Program-made: the position numbers and the translations under genes
Notes under the pieces: generated by a model
The model's database searches: none
The model's input: only the letters and a program-made list of their open reading frames with translations
What the model was told of the DNA's origin: nothing
Shown here: piece after piece, positions 26,669 through 36,168 of the stretch
Layout of the letters: each line of letters begins with the position of its first letter
Numbering within the stretch: the first letter of the stretch is position 1
Assembly (NCBI GenBank): GCA_947258585.1
Contig: CAMYIZ010000041.1
Coordinates: forward strand, 1 to 64,000
DNA length: 64,000 nucleotides
Reading direction: 5' to 3'
Source: an uncultured Haliea sp.
GTDB lineage: Bacteria; Pseudomonadota; Gammaproteobacteria; Pseudomonadales; Halieaceae

Positions 26669-28446
26669 CAGGCGTCGAACATGGGCGCCACCCGCATGAC
26701 CTCTTCGATGGTGGTCTGTCCAGAGGCAACCCGGGCGGCACCGGCCAGGCGCAGGGTGCGCATGCCCTCGGTCATGGCGACACTGCGCACCTCCCGCGCC
26801 TCCATGTGCGGAGTGATGCAGGCCGCGACGGCGGGGCTGTTGACCAACAGTTCATAGATACCCTGACGACCCGAATAACCGGTCTCCCGGCAGGCCTTGC
26901 ATCCCACCGGCCGCGCGATCTGCTCCGGCGCCGGCAGCTTGAACGGGTGCACCAGCTGCTCCCAGGCGCTGAGATCAGTGGGGGCGGACACCTTGCAGGC
27001 CGTACAGAGAATGCGCACCAGACGCTGGGACATGATCCCGCGCAGGGTGGCCTTGATCAGGTAGGCGGGCATGCCCAGCTCCAGCAGGCGGGCCACCGAC
27101 CCCGGAGAGTCATTGGTATGCAGCGTGGACAGTACCAAATGGCCGGTCAGGGCCGCCTGTACCGCCATGTGGGCGGTTTCCAGGTCGCGGATCTCGCCGA
27201 CCATGATGATGTCCGGATCCTGCCGCATCAGGGCGCGCACCCCCGAGGAAAAATCCAGCTTGATCCCGTGGTTCACCTGCATCTGGTTGAAGCTGTCCTC
27301 CACCATTTCGATCGGGTCCTCAATGGTGCAGACATTGACTTCCGGCGTCGCCAACCGGCGCAGGGTGGAATAGAGCGTAGTGGTCTTGCCGGAACCCGTG
27401 GGGCCGGTGACCAGCACAATGCCGTTGCCGGCGGCGGTCATCGCCTGCCAGCGCCGCAAATCGTCGTCCTCCAGCCCCAGCTGGGCGAAGCTCTTCTGCA
27501 ACAAATCCGGATCGAAGATCCGCATCACCAGCTTTTCCCCGAACGCCGTCGGCAGGGTGGAGAGACGCAGCTCGACCTCGCCACCGGCGGGTGAGCGGGT
27601 CTTCAGTCGCCCGTCCTGGGGCCGGCGCTTTTCCGCCACATCCATGCGCCCCAATATCTTGATCCGGCTGGTCACCGCGGCGCAGACCTGCTGCGGTAGT
27701 TCATAGACACCGTGCAGCACACCGTCAATACGGAACCGCACATGGCCCTGGTCGCGCCGGGGCTCGATGTGGATATCCGAGGCCCGCTGCTCGAACGCGT
27801 ACTGCAGCAGCCAGTCGACAATATTGACGATATGCTGGTCATTGGCGTCGGGCTCCTGCATCGAGCCGAGTTCCAGCATCTGTTCCAGATTGACGACCCC
27901 GGGCGCCGCGCCGGGGGCCGCGCTGTTACTGCGCGCGCCGCGCACCGAGCGCGCCATGCTGTAGAATTCCGCAGTGTGGCGAATAATGTCGCGCGGATCG
28001 GCCAGCACGCGCCGTATGCGCTTGCGCAGAACGTGCTCAAGATTGCGCTCCCAGCCGCGAATCCAGGGCTCCGCGCTGGCTATCACCACTTCCTCATCGG
28101 TGACGTCCACCGCCAGGATCCGGTGGCGCTGGGCAAAGGCGCGGGACATGACCTCGGCAACCGCACCCACCTTGATCTTCAGCGGGTCGATTTCGTGCAC
28201 TGCCTGGCCACTGCGCTCCCCCAGCCAATGGAGCAGGAACTCCATGTCCAGGACCTTGCCGGGGCGGGAAGTATCGGGAATTTTCTGTTCCGCCAGGAAC
28301 ACCAGGGGATGAACGCTGCCAATACTGACTCCGGCCAGCCGCTCGCGATCAGCTTCGGCAAGATGACCGGACGCATGCAGCTCGACTACCAGGGAATACA
28401 GGTCAAGGGGCCGTTCGGCGTACTCCGGGCCGAATTTCGCGTTCAT
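26668..28446 (-). CDS. GspE/PulE/PilB family secretion ATPase
   Basis: A 592-residue hexameric ATPase of type II secretion/type IV pilus systems. After an N-terminal T2SSE_N-like region come the C-terminal motor motifs: Walker A GPTGSGKTTTLYST, the Asp box DIHIEPRRD, Walker B QDPDIIMVGEIRD, the His box, and the paired zinc cysteines in LCTACKV and PVGCKACRETGYSGRQG. It is an orphan: no gsp or pil genes surround it. GAGG upstream favours the ATG at 28446; other ATGs lie at 28470 and 28488. It is coupled to glnE (one-base overlap). What it drives is unknown. Confidence 0.9.
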   Translation of the reverse strand: MNAKFGPEYAERPLDLYSLVVELHASGHLAEADRERLAGVSIGSVHPLVFLAEQKIPDTSRPGKVLDMEFLLHWLGERSGQAVHEIDPLKIKVGAVAEVMSRAFAQRHRILAVDVTDEEVVIASAEPWIRGWERNLEHVLRKRIRRVLADPRDIIRHTAEFYSMARSVRGARSNSAAPGAAPGVVNLEQMLELGSMQEPDANDQHIVNIVDWLLQYAFEQRASDIHIEPRRDQGHVRFRIDGVLHGVYELPQQVCAAVTSRIKILGRMDVAEKRRPQDGRLKTRSPAGGEVELRLSTLPTAFGEKLVMRIFDPDLLQKSFAQLGLEDDDLRRWQAMTAAGNGIVLVTGPTGSGKTTTLYSTLRRLATPEVNVCTIEDPIEMVEDSFNQMQVNHGIKLDFSSGVRALMRQDPDIIMVGEIRDLETAHMAVQAALTGHLVLSTLHTNDSPGSVARLLELGMPAYLIKATLRGIMSQRLVRILCTACKVSAPTDLSAWEQLVHPFKLPAPEQIARPVGCKACRETGYSGRQGIYELLVNSPAVAACITPHMEAREVRSVAMTEGMRTLRLAGAARVASGQTTIEEVMRVAPMFDA

Positions 28447-28532
28447 GAATTGGGGCCTCGCGGGGTCCATCTGCGGCAGTCTGCCCATGCTATCACAGCC
28501 GCGGGCTGCGGCGAGGCCACCCCCCACCCGGT

Positions 28533-28561
28533 GTGACAGACGCCCACCCCTCCCCTATACT
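28533..28561 (+). promoter_or_regulatory. Sigma-70 promoter for DUF47-pit
   Basis: GTGACA (28533-28538) and TATACT (28556-28561) are 17 bases apart, each near the sigma-70 consensus. The likely start site lies about 20 bases before the DUF47 ribosome site. I see no Pho box nearby. Confidence 0.65.
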
Positions 28562-28588
28562 TCGCGCCTGCATCCAGGGGAGGCCGCC

Positions 28589-29269
28589 ATGCCCAGCTCG
28601 AATCCACTCAGCAGCCTGTTCGGCAGGTCGCCGATCAGGCCCATCCAGGAACACATGCAGGTCGCCAATGACGCTGCCCAACTGCTGCCGACCTTCGTCG
28701 AGGCCTGCCAGAATGAAGACTGGGACCAGGCCAGGGAAATCTTCAAGCGGATCAGTGACGCCGAGCAGGAAGCCGACAAGCTCAAGCGCTCGGTACGCCG
28801 CCATCTGCCCAACAGCCTGTTCCTGCCCGTCCCGCGCACTGACCTGCTGGAGCTGGTCACCATCCAGGATCATGTCGCCAACACCGCCAAGGACGTTGCC
28901 GGCCTGATGCTGGGGCGCGAGATGCAGTTCCCGGGCAAGCTGGAAAAACACCTGTTCGAGTTCGTCCGCGCCTGCACCGCCACCTGCGAACAGGCCCTGG
29001 TGGCCATTCGCGAACTGGATGAGCTGCTGGAGGTGGGTTTCAGCGGCCGCGAAGTGGTCCACGTCGAGGGCCTGATCAAGGAACTGGACAAGCTGGAGGG
29101 CCGCACCGACAAGCAGTCCCAGGCCCTGCGGGCGAGACTGTTCAAGCTGGAGAGAAAGCTGTATCCGGTTGACGTGATGTTTTACTACAAGGTGATTGAA
29201 CTGCTCGCCAGCCTCGCCGACTCCGCCGAGCGGGTGGGACACCGCCTGCAGATCCTGATCGCAAAATAG
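28589..29269 (+). CDS. TIGR00153 (DUF47/PhoU-like) family protein
   Basis: A 226-residue helical cytoplasmic protein of the PhoU-like DUF47 family, usually paired with a PiT phosphate transporter and thought to control it. Visible features are FGRSPIRPIQEHMQVANDAA at the N terminus, DAEQEADKLKRSVRRHLP and the long KLEGRTDKQSQALRARLFKLE helix. The ATG at 28589 has an excellent ribosome site (GGGGAGG). It sits 9 bases before pit. The DUF47-pit-argE-argA order also occurs in Pseudomonas. Confidence 0.93.
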   Translation: MPSSNPLSSLFGRSPIRPIQEHMQVANDAAQLLPTFVEACQNEDWDQAREIFKRISDAEQEADKLKRSVRRHLPNSLFLPVPRTDLLELVTIQDHVANTAKDVAGLMLGREMQFPGKLEKHLFEFVRACTATCEQALVAIRELDELLEVGFSGREVVHVEGLIKELDKLEGRTDKQSQALRARLFKLERKLYPVDVMFYYKVIELLASLADSAERVGHRLQILIAK

Positions 29270-29278
29270 GAATATCCG

Positions 29279-30556
29279 ATGGAGATTATCGCGGAATACG
29301 GCACCATCATGCTGGTCCTGGCCTGCCTGTTCGGGTTCTTCATGGCCTGGGGCGTGGGCGCCAATGATGTCGCCAACGCCATGGGGACTTCGGTCGGGTC
29401 CCGGGCCCTGACGCTGAAGCAGGCCATCCTGGTGGCGATGGTGTTCGAATTTCTCGGCGCCTACCTGGCCGGCGGTGAGGTCACCGCCACCATCCGCCAG
29501 GGCATTATCGATGCCGACTCCATGTCGGACAGGCCGGAGCTCATGGTCTACGGCATGCTGTCGGCGCTGCTGGCCGCGGGCACCTGGCTGATGATCGCCA
29601 GCATTATGGGCTGGCCGGTATCCACCACCCACTCCATCGTCGGCGCCATCGTCGGCTTCGCGGCGGTCGGGATCGGCGTGGAGGCTGTGTACTGGGGCAA
29701 GGTCGGCACCATTGCCGCCAGCTGGATCGTGTCGCCGCTGCTGGCGGGAACCATTTCCTTCGCCCTGTTCATGAGCGTCAAGAAACTGATCCTGGATACC
29801 GAGGATCCCTTCCACCGCGCGAAAAAATTCATCCCCCTGTACATGTGGATGGTGGGTTTCATGATAGCCATGGTCACCCTGGTAAAGGGCTTGAAGCACG
29901 TCGGCCTGGACCTGGATCTGGGACTCGGCAGCAGCTTCGCCAATGCCCTGCCAATATCGGTCCTGATCGGCCTGGTCGTGGCCGGCATCGGCAGCCTGCT
30001 GCTGCGCAGGATCAAGGAGCTGCCCAACCAGGAGCACCGCTACGCCAACGTGGAGCGGGTCTTCGGCATCCTGATGATCTTCACCGCCTGTTCCATGGCC
30101 TTTGCCCACGGCTCCAACGACGTCGCCAACGCCGTCGGCCCGCTGGCCGCGGTCGCCAACACCGTCATGTCCGGCGGCATAATTTCATCCAAGGCGCCGC
30201 TGCCCTGGTGGATCCTGATGGTCGGCGCCATGGGCATTGTGGTCGGCCTGGCGACCTATGGCTGGAAAGTCATCTTGACCGTGGGCCGCAAGATCACCGA
30301 GCTGACCCCCAGTCGCGGTTTTGCCGCCGAGCTGGGCGCGGCGTCCACCGTTGTGCTCGCCTCGGGGACGGGCCTGCCGATTTCCACCACCCACACTCTG
30401 GTCGGGGCGGTGCTCGGGGTCGGTTTCGCGCGCGGCATCGCCGCCCTCAACCTGCGCACTATCGGCACCATATTCATGTCCTGGATGATCACCTTGCCCG
30501 CTGGCGCGGGCCTGTCGATTCTGTTTTTCTTCATGTTCAAGGGCATGTTCGGCTGA
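29279..30556 (+). CDS. pit: Inorganic phosphate transporter (PiT family)
   Basis: A low-affinity phosphate/proton or sodium symporter of the inner membrane. The 425-residue protein has about 10-12 helices and the two inverted PiT signatures: GANDVANAMGTSVGSRAL near the N terminus and HGSNDVANAVGPLAAV near residue 278. PVSTTHSIVGAI and PISTTHTLVGAV repeat the second half of each motif. It follows DUF47 by 9 bases, then argE by 15, suggesting one transcript. Confidence 0.94.
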   Translation: MEIIAEYGTIMLVLACLFGFFMAWGVGANDVANAMGTSVGSRALTLKQAILVAMVFEFLGAYLAGGEVTATIRQGIIDADSMSDRPELMVYGMLSALLAAGTWLMIASIMGWPVSTTHSIVGAIVGFAAVGIGVEAVYWGKVGTIAASWIVSPLLAGTISFALFMSVKKLILDTEDPFHRAKKFIPLYMWMVGFMIAMVTLVKGLKHVGLDLDLGLGSSFANALPISVLIGLVVAGIGSLLLRRIKELPNQEHRYANVERVFGILMIFTACSMAFAHGSNDVANAVGPLAAVANTVMSGGIISSKAPLPWWILMVGAMGIVVGLATYGWKVILTVGRKITELTPSRGFAAELGAASTVVLASGTGLPISTTHTLVGAVLGVGFARGIAALNLRTIGTIFMSWMITLPAGAGLSILFFFMFKGMFG

Positions 30557-30571
30557 GGCCGGGAGCGACTG

Positions 30572-31723
30572 ATGAGCCAGCACGAAGACCAGATCATCCG
30601 CCAGCTCCGGGCCCTGGTGGGCACGGCGTCGGTCAGCTCCACCGACCCCTCCTGGGACCAGGGCAACCGCGGCGTGGTCGAGCTGCTGGCCAGCTGGCTC
30701 GGCGACCTGGGGTTTCGCACCGAGATCACGGACGTCTCGCCGGATGGCCACAAGGCCAACCTGGTCGCCACCCTCGGCAGCGGCCCCGGTGGCCTGGTGC
30801 TGGCCGGGCACACCGATACCGTCCCCTTCGACGAGGGCCTGTGGCGTTCGGACCCGCTGCAACTCACCGAGCGTGATCACCGGCTCTACGGGCTCGGCAG
30901 TACCGACATGAAGGGGTTTTTCCCCATCGCCATCGCCGCCGCCCGCGCCTTCATCGACACCCCGCTGCGGCAGCCGCTGATTATCCTCGCCACCGCCGAC
31001 GAAGAGAGCTCCATGAACGGCGCCCGGGCAATTGCCGCCGCCGGCCAGCCGCGGGGGCGGGCGGCCATCATCGGCGAGCCCACCTCGCTGCGGCCGGTGC
31101 GCCTGCACAAGGGCATCATGATGGAGTCGATCCAGGTCACCGGCAGCGCCGGCCACTCCTCCAATCCGGCGCTCGGGGTGAATGCGATTGATGCGATGCA
31201 CTGCATCCTGTCCGAGCTGATGCTGTTCAGGCAGCAACTGGCCCAGCGCTACAGCAACAGCGCATTCGAGGTCGCGTTTCCGACCCTGAACCTCGGTTGT
31301 ATCCACGGCGGCGACAGTCCCAACCGCATCTGCGGCAGCTGCGAGCTGCATTTTGACCTGCGCCTGACACCGGCTGCGGAGGCTGCGGGGGTACGCGAGG
31401 ATCTCGAGCAGCGACTGGACGCCATTGCCACCGGCCGCGGGGTCGGCATTGCCCTGCGCCCCCTGGTGGAGCCGGTGCCGCCGTTCGAGCAGGCCGCGGA
31501 CAGCGAACTGGTGCGGCTGGCGGAGAAGCTGACCGGTCACGCCGCAACAGCGGTCGGCTTTGCCACCGAGGCGCCATTCCTGCAGTCCCTGGGCATGGAG
31601 ACGATTGTCATGGGGCCGGGTTCCATCGACCGCGCCCACCAGCCCGATGAGTACCTGGAGATGGACCAGATCCAGCCCTGCATAGACCTGCTGCAACAGT
31701 GCATCGCCCGCTACTGCCTGTAA
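30572..31723 (+). CDS. argE: Acetylornithine deacetylase
   Basis: Zinc-dependent release of ornithine from N-acetylornithine in arginine synthesis. The 383-residue M20 family protein has LAGHTDTVP (metal ligand His), GLGSTDMKGFF (bridging Asp), TADEESSMNGA (catalytic EE) and a SAGHSSNPALG dimerisation-domain motif. The RICGSCELHFDLRL strand is typical of ArgE. Its position right before argA supports the arginine assignment over succinyl-diaminopimelate desuccinylase. Confidence 0.94.
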   Translation: MSQHEDQIIRQLRALVGTASVSSTDPSWDQGNRGVVELLASWLGDLGFRTEITDVSPDGHKANLVATLGSGPGGLVLAGHTDTVPFDEGLWRSDPLQLTERDHRLYGLGSTDMKGFFPIAIAAARAFIDTPLRQPLIILATADEESSMNGARAIAAAGQPRGRAAIIGEPTSLRPVRLHKGIMMESIQVTGSAGHSSNPALGVNAIDAMHCILSELMLFRQQLAQRYSNSAFEVAFPTLNLGCIHGGDSPNRICGSCELHFDLRLTPAAEAAGVREDLEQRLDAIATGRGVGIALRPLVEPVPPFEQAADSELVRLAEKLTGHAATAVGFATEAPFLQSLGMETIVMGPGSIDRAHQPDEYLEMDQIQPCIDLLQQCIARYCL

Positions 31724-31796
31724 ATATTCCATTAGTGCCGGCGGCGGGGTTTCGGTACTCTTGACGCCCATTGCGAGTAAAACCGGAAACATCGAC

Positions 31797-33107
31797 GTGA
31801 CCACGCCCGGCCGCAGCCATATCCGCTGGTTCAGGAATATGGCGCCCTATATCAACGCCCACCGGTCCCGGACTTTCGTCCTGATGCTGGGGGGCGACGG
31901 TGCCCAGGATCCCAACTTCGCCACCATCCTCCACGATATGGCCCTGTTGCACAGCCTGGGCGTGCGGCTGGTGCTGGTACACGGCAACCGGCCCCAGATT
32001 GACGCCCGTCTGGAGCAGGCTGGCATACCCAGCCGCTTCCATGACGACGTGCGGATTACCGACAGCGCCAGCATGCACCACGTCACGGATGCCGCCGCCT
32101 CCCTCGGCGCGCAGATTGAAGCCCTGTTGTCCATGGGCCTGCCCAACTCCCCGATGCAGGGCGCGCGCATGCGGGTCTGCTCCGGCAACTTTGTTACCGC
32201 CCGCCCCCTGGGCGTGGTGGACGGCGTGGATTACCAGCACACGGGCCGGGTCCGCCGCATCGACAGCGTCGGCATCCAGCAGCAACTGGCGGCAGGTTCC
32301 ATTGTGCTGCTGTCACCGCTGGGCTACTCGCCCACCGGCGAAATCTTCAACCTGATGCTGGAGGACATCGCGGTGCACTGCGCCGCGGCTATCGGCGCGG
32401 ATAAACTGCTGCTGTTCGGCGCCGGCGCCGGCATCAGCGGCGCTGACGGCAGGCTGTTGCGGCAGCTCACGGTGGCAGACCTCGCCAGCCTGGCCGTGGA
32501 GGATGCAGAGCAGGCCAGGCTGCTGGCAACCGCCCGGCGCGCTTGTATCGCCGGCGTGCCGCGCTGCCACATTATCAGCTATCGCGACGATTGTGCCCTG
32601 CTGGAAGAGCTGTTCACCCACGACGGCAACGGCACCCTCGTAGCCAAGGATGATTACGAGCAGACGCGCAGCGCCACCATTGACGATGTCGGTGGTATCC
32701 TTGAGCTGATTGAGCCGCTGGAGCGGGAAGGCGTGCTGCTGAAGCGGTCACGGGAATTGCTGGAGAATGAAATCCGCCAGTTCCGTATCATCGAGCGCGA
32801 TGGCCGCATCCTCGCCTGCGCCGCCCTGTACCCCTTCCTCGAGGAGGGCTGCGGGGAAGTGGCCTGCATTGTTTCCCATCCGGATTACCGCGGCGGCCGG
32901 CGCGGCCAGCGCCTGCTGCAGGAGCTGGAGCGCGAGGCCCGCAACCTCGGCCTGGACAGGGTTTTCGTGCTCACCACCCAGACCGCGCACTGGTTCCTGG
33001 AGCAGGGTTTCGAAGAGCGCTCCCGGGATGCACTGCCCGCGCAGAAGAAGGCGCTGTACAACCTGCAGCGCAACTCCAAGGTTTTTTTCAAGGCACTTCA
33101 GGAATAG
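31797..33107 (+). CDS. argA: N-acetylglutamate synthase
   Basis: First step of arginine synthesis (acetyl-CoA plus glutamate). A classical two-domain ArgA, about 436 residues: an amino-acid-kinase-like domain (MLGGDGAQDPNF, LVLVHGNRPQID) that is normally the arginine sensor, and a C-terminal GNAT acetyltransferase with ACIVSHPDYRGGRRGQRLLQ. I favour the GTG at 31797 (GGAA 8 bases upstream); a TTG at 31761 extends the frame by 12 residues. Downstream of argE by about 73 bases. Confidence 0.93.
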   Translation: MTTPGRSHIRWFRNMAPYINAHRSRTFVLMLGGDGAQDPNFATILHDMALLHSLGVRLVLVHGNRPQIDARLEQAGIPSRFHDDVRITDSASMHHVTDAAASLGAQIEALLSMGLPNSPMQGARMRVCSGNFVTARPLGVVDGVDYQHTGRVRRIDSVGIQQQLAAGSIVLLSPLGYSPTGEIFNLMLEDIAVHCAAAIGADKLLLFGAGAGISGADGRLLRQLTVADLASLAVEDAEQARLLATARRACIAGVPRCHIISYRDDCALLEELFTHDGNGTLVAKDDYEQTRSATIDDVGGILELIEPLEREGVLLKRSRELLENEIRQFRIIERDGRILACAALYPFLEEGCGEVACIVSHPDYRGGRRGQRLLQELEREARNLGLDRVFVLTTQTAHWFLEQGFEERSRDALPAQKKALYNLQRNSKVFFKALQE

Positions 33108-33117
33108 GTAACAAGCC

Positions 33118-34962
33118 ATGCCCGCATACCGCTCCAAAACATCCACCCACGGCCGCAACATGGCCGGCGCCCGCGCTCTCTGGCGCGCCACCGGCATGCA
33201 GGACGGCGATTTCGGCAAGCCGATCATCGCCGTGGTCAACTCCTTCACCCAGTTCGTCCCGGGCCATGTGCACCTGAAGGACCTGGGCCAGCTGGTGGCG
33301 CGGGAGATCGAGGCCGCCGGCGGCGTGGCCAAGGAATTCAACACCATCGCCGTGGACGACGGCATCGCCATGGGTCACGACGGCATGCTCTACAGCCTGC
33401 CCAGCCGCGACATCATTTCCGACTCGGTGGAGTACATGGTGAATGCCCACTGCGCCGATGCCATGGTGTGCATCTCCAACTGCGACAAGATCACCCCCGG
33501 CATGCTGAATGCCGCCATGCGCCTGAACATCCCGGTGGTATTCGTGTCCGGCGGGCCGATGGAGGCGGGCAAGACCAAACTGTCCGAGCACAAGCTGGAC
33601 CTGGTCGACGCCATGGTCATCGCCGCCGACAGCGATGCCAGCGACGAGAAAGTCGCCGAGTACGAGCGCTCCGCCTGCCCTACCTGCGGCTCCTGCTCCG
33701 GCATGTTTACCGCCAACTCCATGAACTGCCTGACCGAGGCGCTGGGCTTGTCCCTGCCCGGCAACGGTTCCACCCTCGCCACCCACGCCGACCGCGAGCG
33801 GCTGTTCCTGCGCGCCGGACGGGTGGTGGTGGACCTGTGCAAGCGCTACTACGAACAGGATGACGCCAGCGTGCTGCCGCGCAACATCGCCAATTTCCAG
33901 GCTTTCGAGAACGCCATCAGCCTGGATATCGCCATGGGCGGCTCCACCAACACCATCCTCCATCTGCTGGCCGCCGCCCAGGAGGCGGAGCTGGCGTTCA
34001 CCCTGCAGGACATCGACCGGCTGTCGCGGCAGGTACCACAGCTGTGCAAGGTGGCGCCCAATACGCCGCTCTATCACATGGAAGACGTGCACCGGGCCGG
34101 CGGCATCATGGCCATTCTCGGCGAGCTGGACCGCGCCGGACTGCTGCACCGCGACTGCCCGACCGTGCACAGCCCCAGCATGGCGGCGGCGCTGGAGCAG
34201 TGGGACATCGTGCGCACCCGGGATGAGTCAGTGCATACCTTCTACAAGGCAGGTCCCGCGGGGATCCCCACCCAGACCGCCTTCAGCCAGAGCACCCGCT
34301 GGCCCAGCCTGGATCTGGACCGGGAGGGCGGCTGTATCCGCAATCTGGAACACGCCTTCTCCAGCGAGGGCGGCCTGGCAGTGCTGTATGGCAACATTGC
34401 CGTCGACGGCTGCGTGGTGAAGACCTCCGGGGTCGATGAAAGCATCCTGAAATTTTCCGGCCCGGCGTTTATTTGCGAGAGCCAGGAAAGTGCCGTGGCA
34501 GACATTCTCGAGGGCCGGGTCCAGCCTGGCGATGTGGTACTGATCCGCTATGAGGGACCGCGCGGCGGCCCCGGCATGCAGGAAATGCTCTACCCCACCA
34601 GCTACCTGAAATCAAAAGGCCTGGGCAAGGCCTGCGCCCTGCTCACCGACGGCCGCTTCTCCGGCGGTACCTCGGGGCTGTCCATTGGCCACGTGTCACC
34701 CGAGGCCGCCGCCGGCGGTGCCATCGCCCTGGTGCAGGCCGGCGACATCATCGAGATCGACATCCCCGGGCGCAGCATCAACGTGCAACTCAGCGACAGC
34801 GAGCTGGCCGCACGGCGCGCCGCCATGGAAGCGAAGGGCAGGGAGGCGTGGAAACCCGCCGCCGAGCGTCCGCGCAAAGTCAGCGCGGCGCTCAAGGTCT
34901 ACGCCAGCATGGTCACCAGTGCCGACAAGGGCGCGGTGCGGGACCTGTCCCTGCTCGACTAG
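33118..34962 (+). CDS. ilvD: Dihydroxy-acid dehydratase
   Basis: Fe-S enzyme of valine, leucine and isoleucine synthesis. The 614-residue protein (E. coli IlvD length) has the cluster cysteines in [12 protein letters not shown] and [19 protein letters not shown], the [20 protein letters not shown] signature near residue 510, and [15 protein letters not shown]. The three-cysteine pattern suggests the E. coli-like [4Fe-4S] type. It is 10 bases after argA and touches the MFS gene. Confidence 0.96.
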   Translation: MPAYRSKTSTHGRNMAGARALWRATGMQDGDFGKPIIAVVNSFTQFVPGHVHLKDLGQLVAREIEAAGGVAKEFNTIAVDDGIAMGHDGMLYSLPSRDIISDSVEYMVNAHCADAMVCISNCDKITPGMLNAAMRLNIPVVFVSGGPMEAGKTKLSEHKLDLVDAMVIAADSDASDEKVAEYERSACPTCGSCSGMFTANSMNCLTEALGLSLPGNGSTLATHADRERLFLRAGRVVVDLCKRYYEQDDASVLPRNIANFQAFENAISLDIAMGGSTNTILHLLAAAQEAELAFTLQDIDRLSRQVPQLCKVAPNTPLYHMEDVHRAGGIMAILGELDRAGLLHRDCPTVHSPSMAAALEQWDIVRTRDESVHTFYKAGPAGIPTQTAFSQSTRWPSLDLDREGGCIRNLEHAFSSEGGLAVLYGNIAVDGCVVKTSGVDESILKFSGPAFICESQESAVADILEGRVQPGDVVLIRYEGPRGGPGMQEMLYPTSYLKSKGLGKACALLTDGRFSGGTSGLSIGHVSPEAAAGGAIALVQAGDIIEIDIPGRSINVQLSDSELAARRAAMEAKGREAWKPAAERPRKVSAALKVYASMVTSADKGAVRDLSLLD

Positions 34963-36168
34963 GTGAACAGCGCCGCGCGGTTCCCGGCGTTTTCGGAGCC
35001 CGCGTTCCGGTGCTACTTCTGGTCCAGCTGTCTGTCGACGCTGGCCAGCTGGGTGCTGCGCTTCCTGCTGGGCTGGAGCGCCTGGGCGCTGACCGGTACC
35101 GCCACCTGGGTGGGTATCGTCAGCGCCGCCATGCTGCTGCCCACCTTCCTGTTATCGCCCGTGTTCGGCGTGGTTTCGGACCGTATCAACCCGCGCAACG
35201 GCATGCTGCTGACCCTGCTGGGCCAGGGTGTGGTGGCCACCGTGGCGGGAGCGAGCCAGTTGCTCGGCCTGTTTTCACTGCCCGTGCTGCTGGTGCTGGC
35301 CTGTGGCGTCGGCGCCTTCACTGCGGCCCACCAGCCAATGCGCCTGGCCCTGCTGCCGCTGCTGGTTTCCCGCGCGGTGCTGCCGGGCGCGATCGGCATT
35401 TCCGCCATTGTCTTCAACAGCTCCCGTATTCTGGGGCCAGCGGTGGGCGGCTGGCTGTTGAGCCGTGCGTCCACCGGTGTGGCGTTCCTGGTCGCCGCCG
35501 CCCTGTTCGCCGCGGGGCTGCTGTTGCTGACCCGGATCAGGCTGGGGGCGAGGCCGGTGACGCCCGGAGGCGTTACCCTGGCGGGGGAACTGGTCGCGGG
35601 GCTGCGTTTCGTGCGCTCGCACCGGGAAATCAGGGTGATTCTGGGTTTTACCCTGCTCAACGGCCTGCTCGGCCGCACCGTGATAGAGCTGCTGCCGGCC
35701 ATCTCCGGCAAGCTGCTGGCCGGCAATGCCGGCACCCTCGCGACCCTGACCGCGACCGCCGGGGCGGGCGCCATTCTCGGCGGACTGTTGCTGGCGCGGC
35801 ACCGCAATGCGGGGGAGGGACTGCTGCCCCTGGTGGCAGGGGCCCAGGTCGCCGGGGCGCTGTCGCTGCTACCGGTTGCCTGGGCGGCGACGACACTACA
35901 CCTCGGCGCCATCATCTTCGCCCTCAGCATGACCATGACCATCGCCGGTATCAGCAGCCAGGCGCTGGCCCAGCTGTCGACGCCGGACGCTTTCCGCGGC
36001 CGGGTCATGAGCCTGTGGGTGATGGTGACCATGGGCGCGCCGGCCCTGGGCGCGCTGGCCCTCGGCCCGGCGGCGGACCGGCTCGGTTTCCCGCCCATCC
36101 TGCTCGCCGCCGCGCTGCTGGTGGCCGGTGCCAGCGTGTGGCTCTACCGGCGGGCGGGCAGTGCCTAG
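34963..36168 (+). CDS. MFS transporter (EntS/MFS_3-like exporter)
   Basis: A 401-residue inner-membrane protein with about 12 helices. The first segment (FPAFSEPAFRCYFWSSCLSTLASWVLRF) and the SDRINPRNG cytoplasmic loop between helices 2 and 3 resemble the MFS_3/EntS group, which exports siderophores or other small molecules. It begins with GTG at the base after the ilvD stop, so translation probably depends on ilvD; no separate ribosome site is seen. The substrate is unknown. Its TAG overlaps the TAG of the cytochrome b561 gene on the other strand. Confidence 0.85.
   Translation: MNSAARFPAFSEPAFRCYFWSSCLSTLASWVLRFLLGWSAWALTGTATWVGIVSAAMLLPTFLLSPVFGVVSDRINPRNGMLLTLLGQGVVATVAGASQLLGLFSLPVLLVLACGVGAFTAAHQPMRLALLPLLVSRAVLPGAIGISAIVFNSSRILGPAVGGWLLSRASTGVAFLVAAALFAAGLLLLTRIRLGARPVTPGGVTLAGELVAGLRFVRSHREIRVILGFTLLNGLLGRTVIELLPAISGKLLAGNAGTLATLTATAGAGAILGGLLLARHRNAGEGLLPLVAGAQVAGALSLLPVAWAATTLHLGAIIFALSMTMTIAGISSQALAQLSTPDAFRGRVMSLWVMVTMGAPALGALALGPAADRLGFPPILLAAALLVAGASVWLYRRAGSA

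Noticed and set aside
23732-26857. A 1041-codon open frame on the plus strand opposite glnE and gspE
   Set aside because: It is antisense to two clearly conserved genes, has low-complexity Gln/His/Gly composition, and arises because GC-rich codon use leaves few stops on the other strand.
28493-31804. Two minus-strand frames of about 540 codons opposite DUF47-pit and argE
   Set aside because: Shadows of conserved plus-strand genes with repetitive His/Gly/Asp composition.
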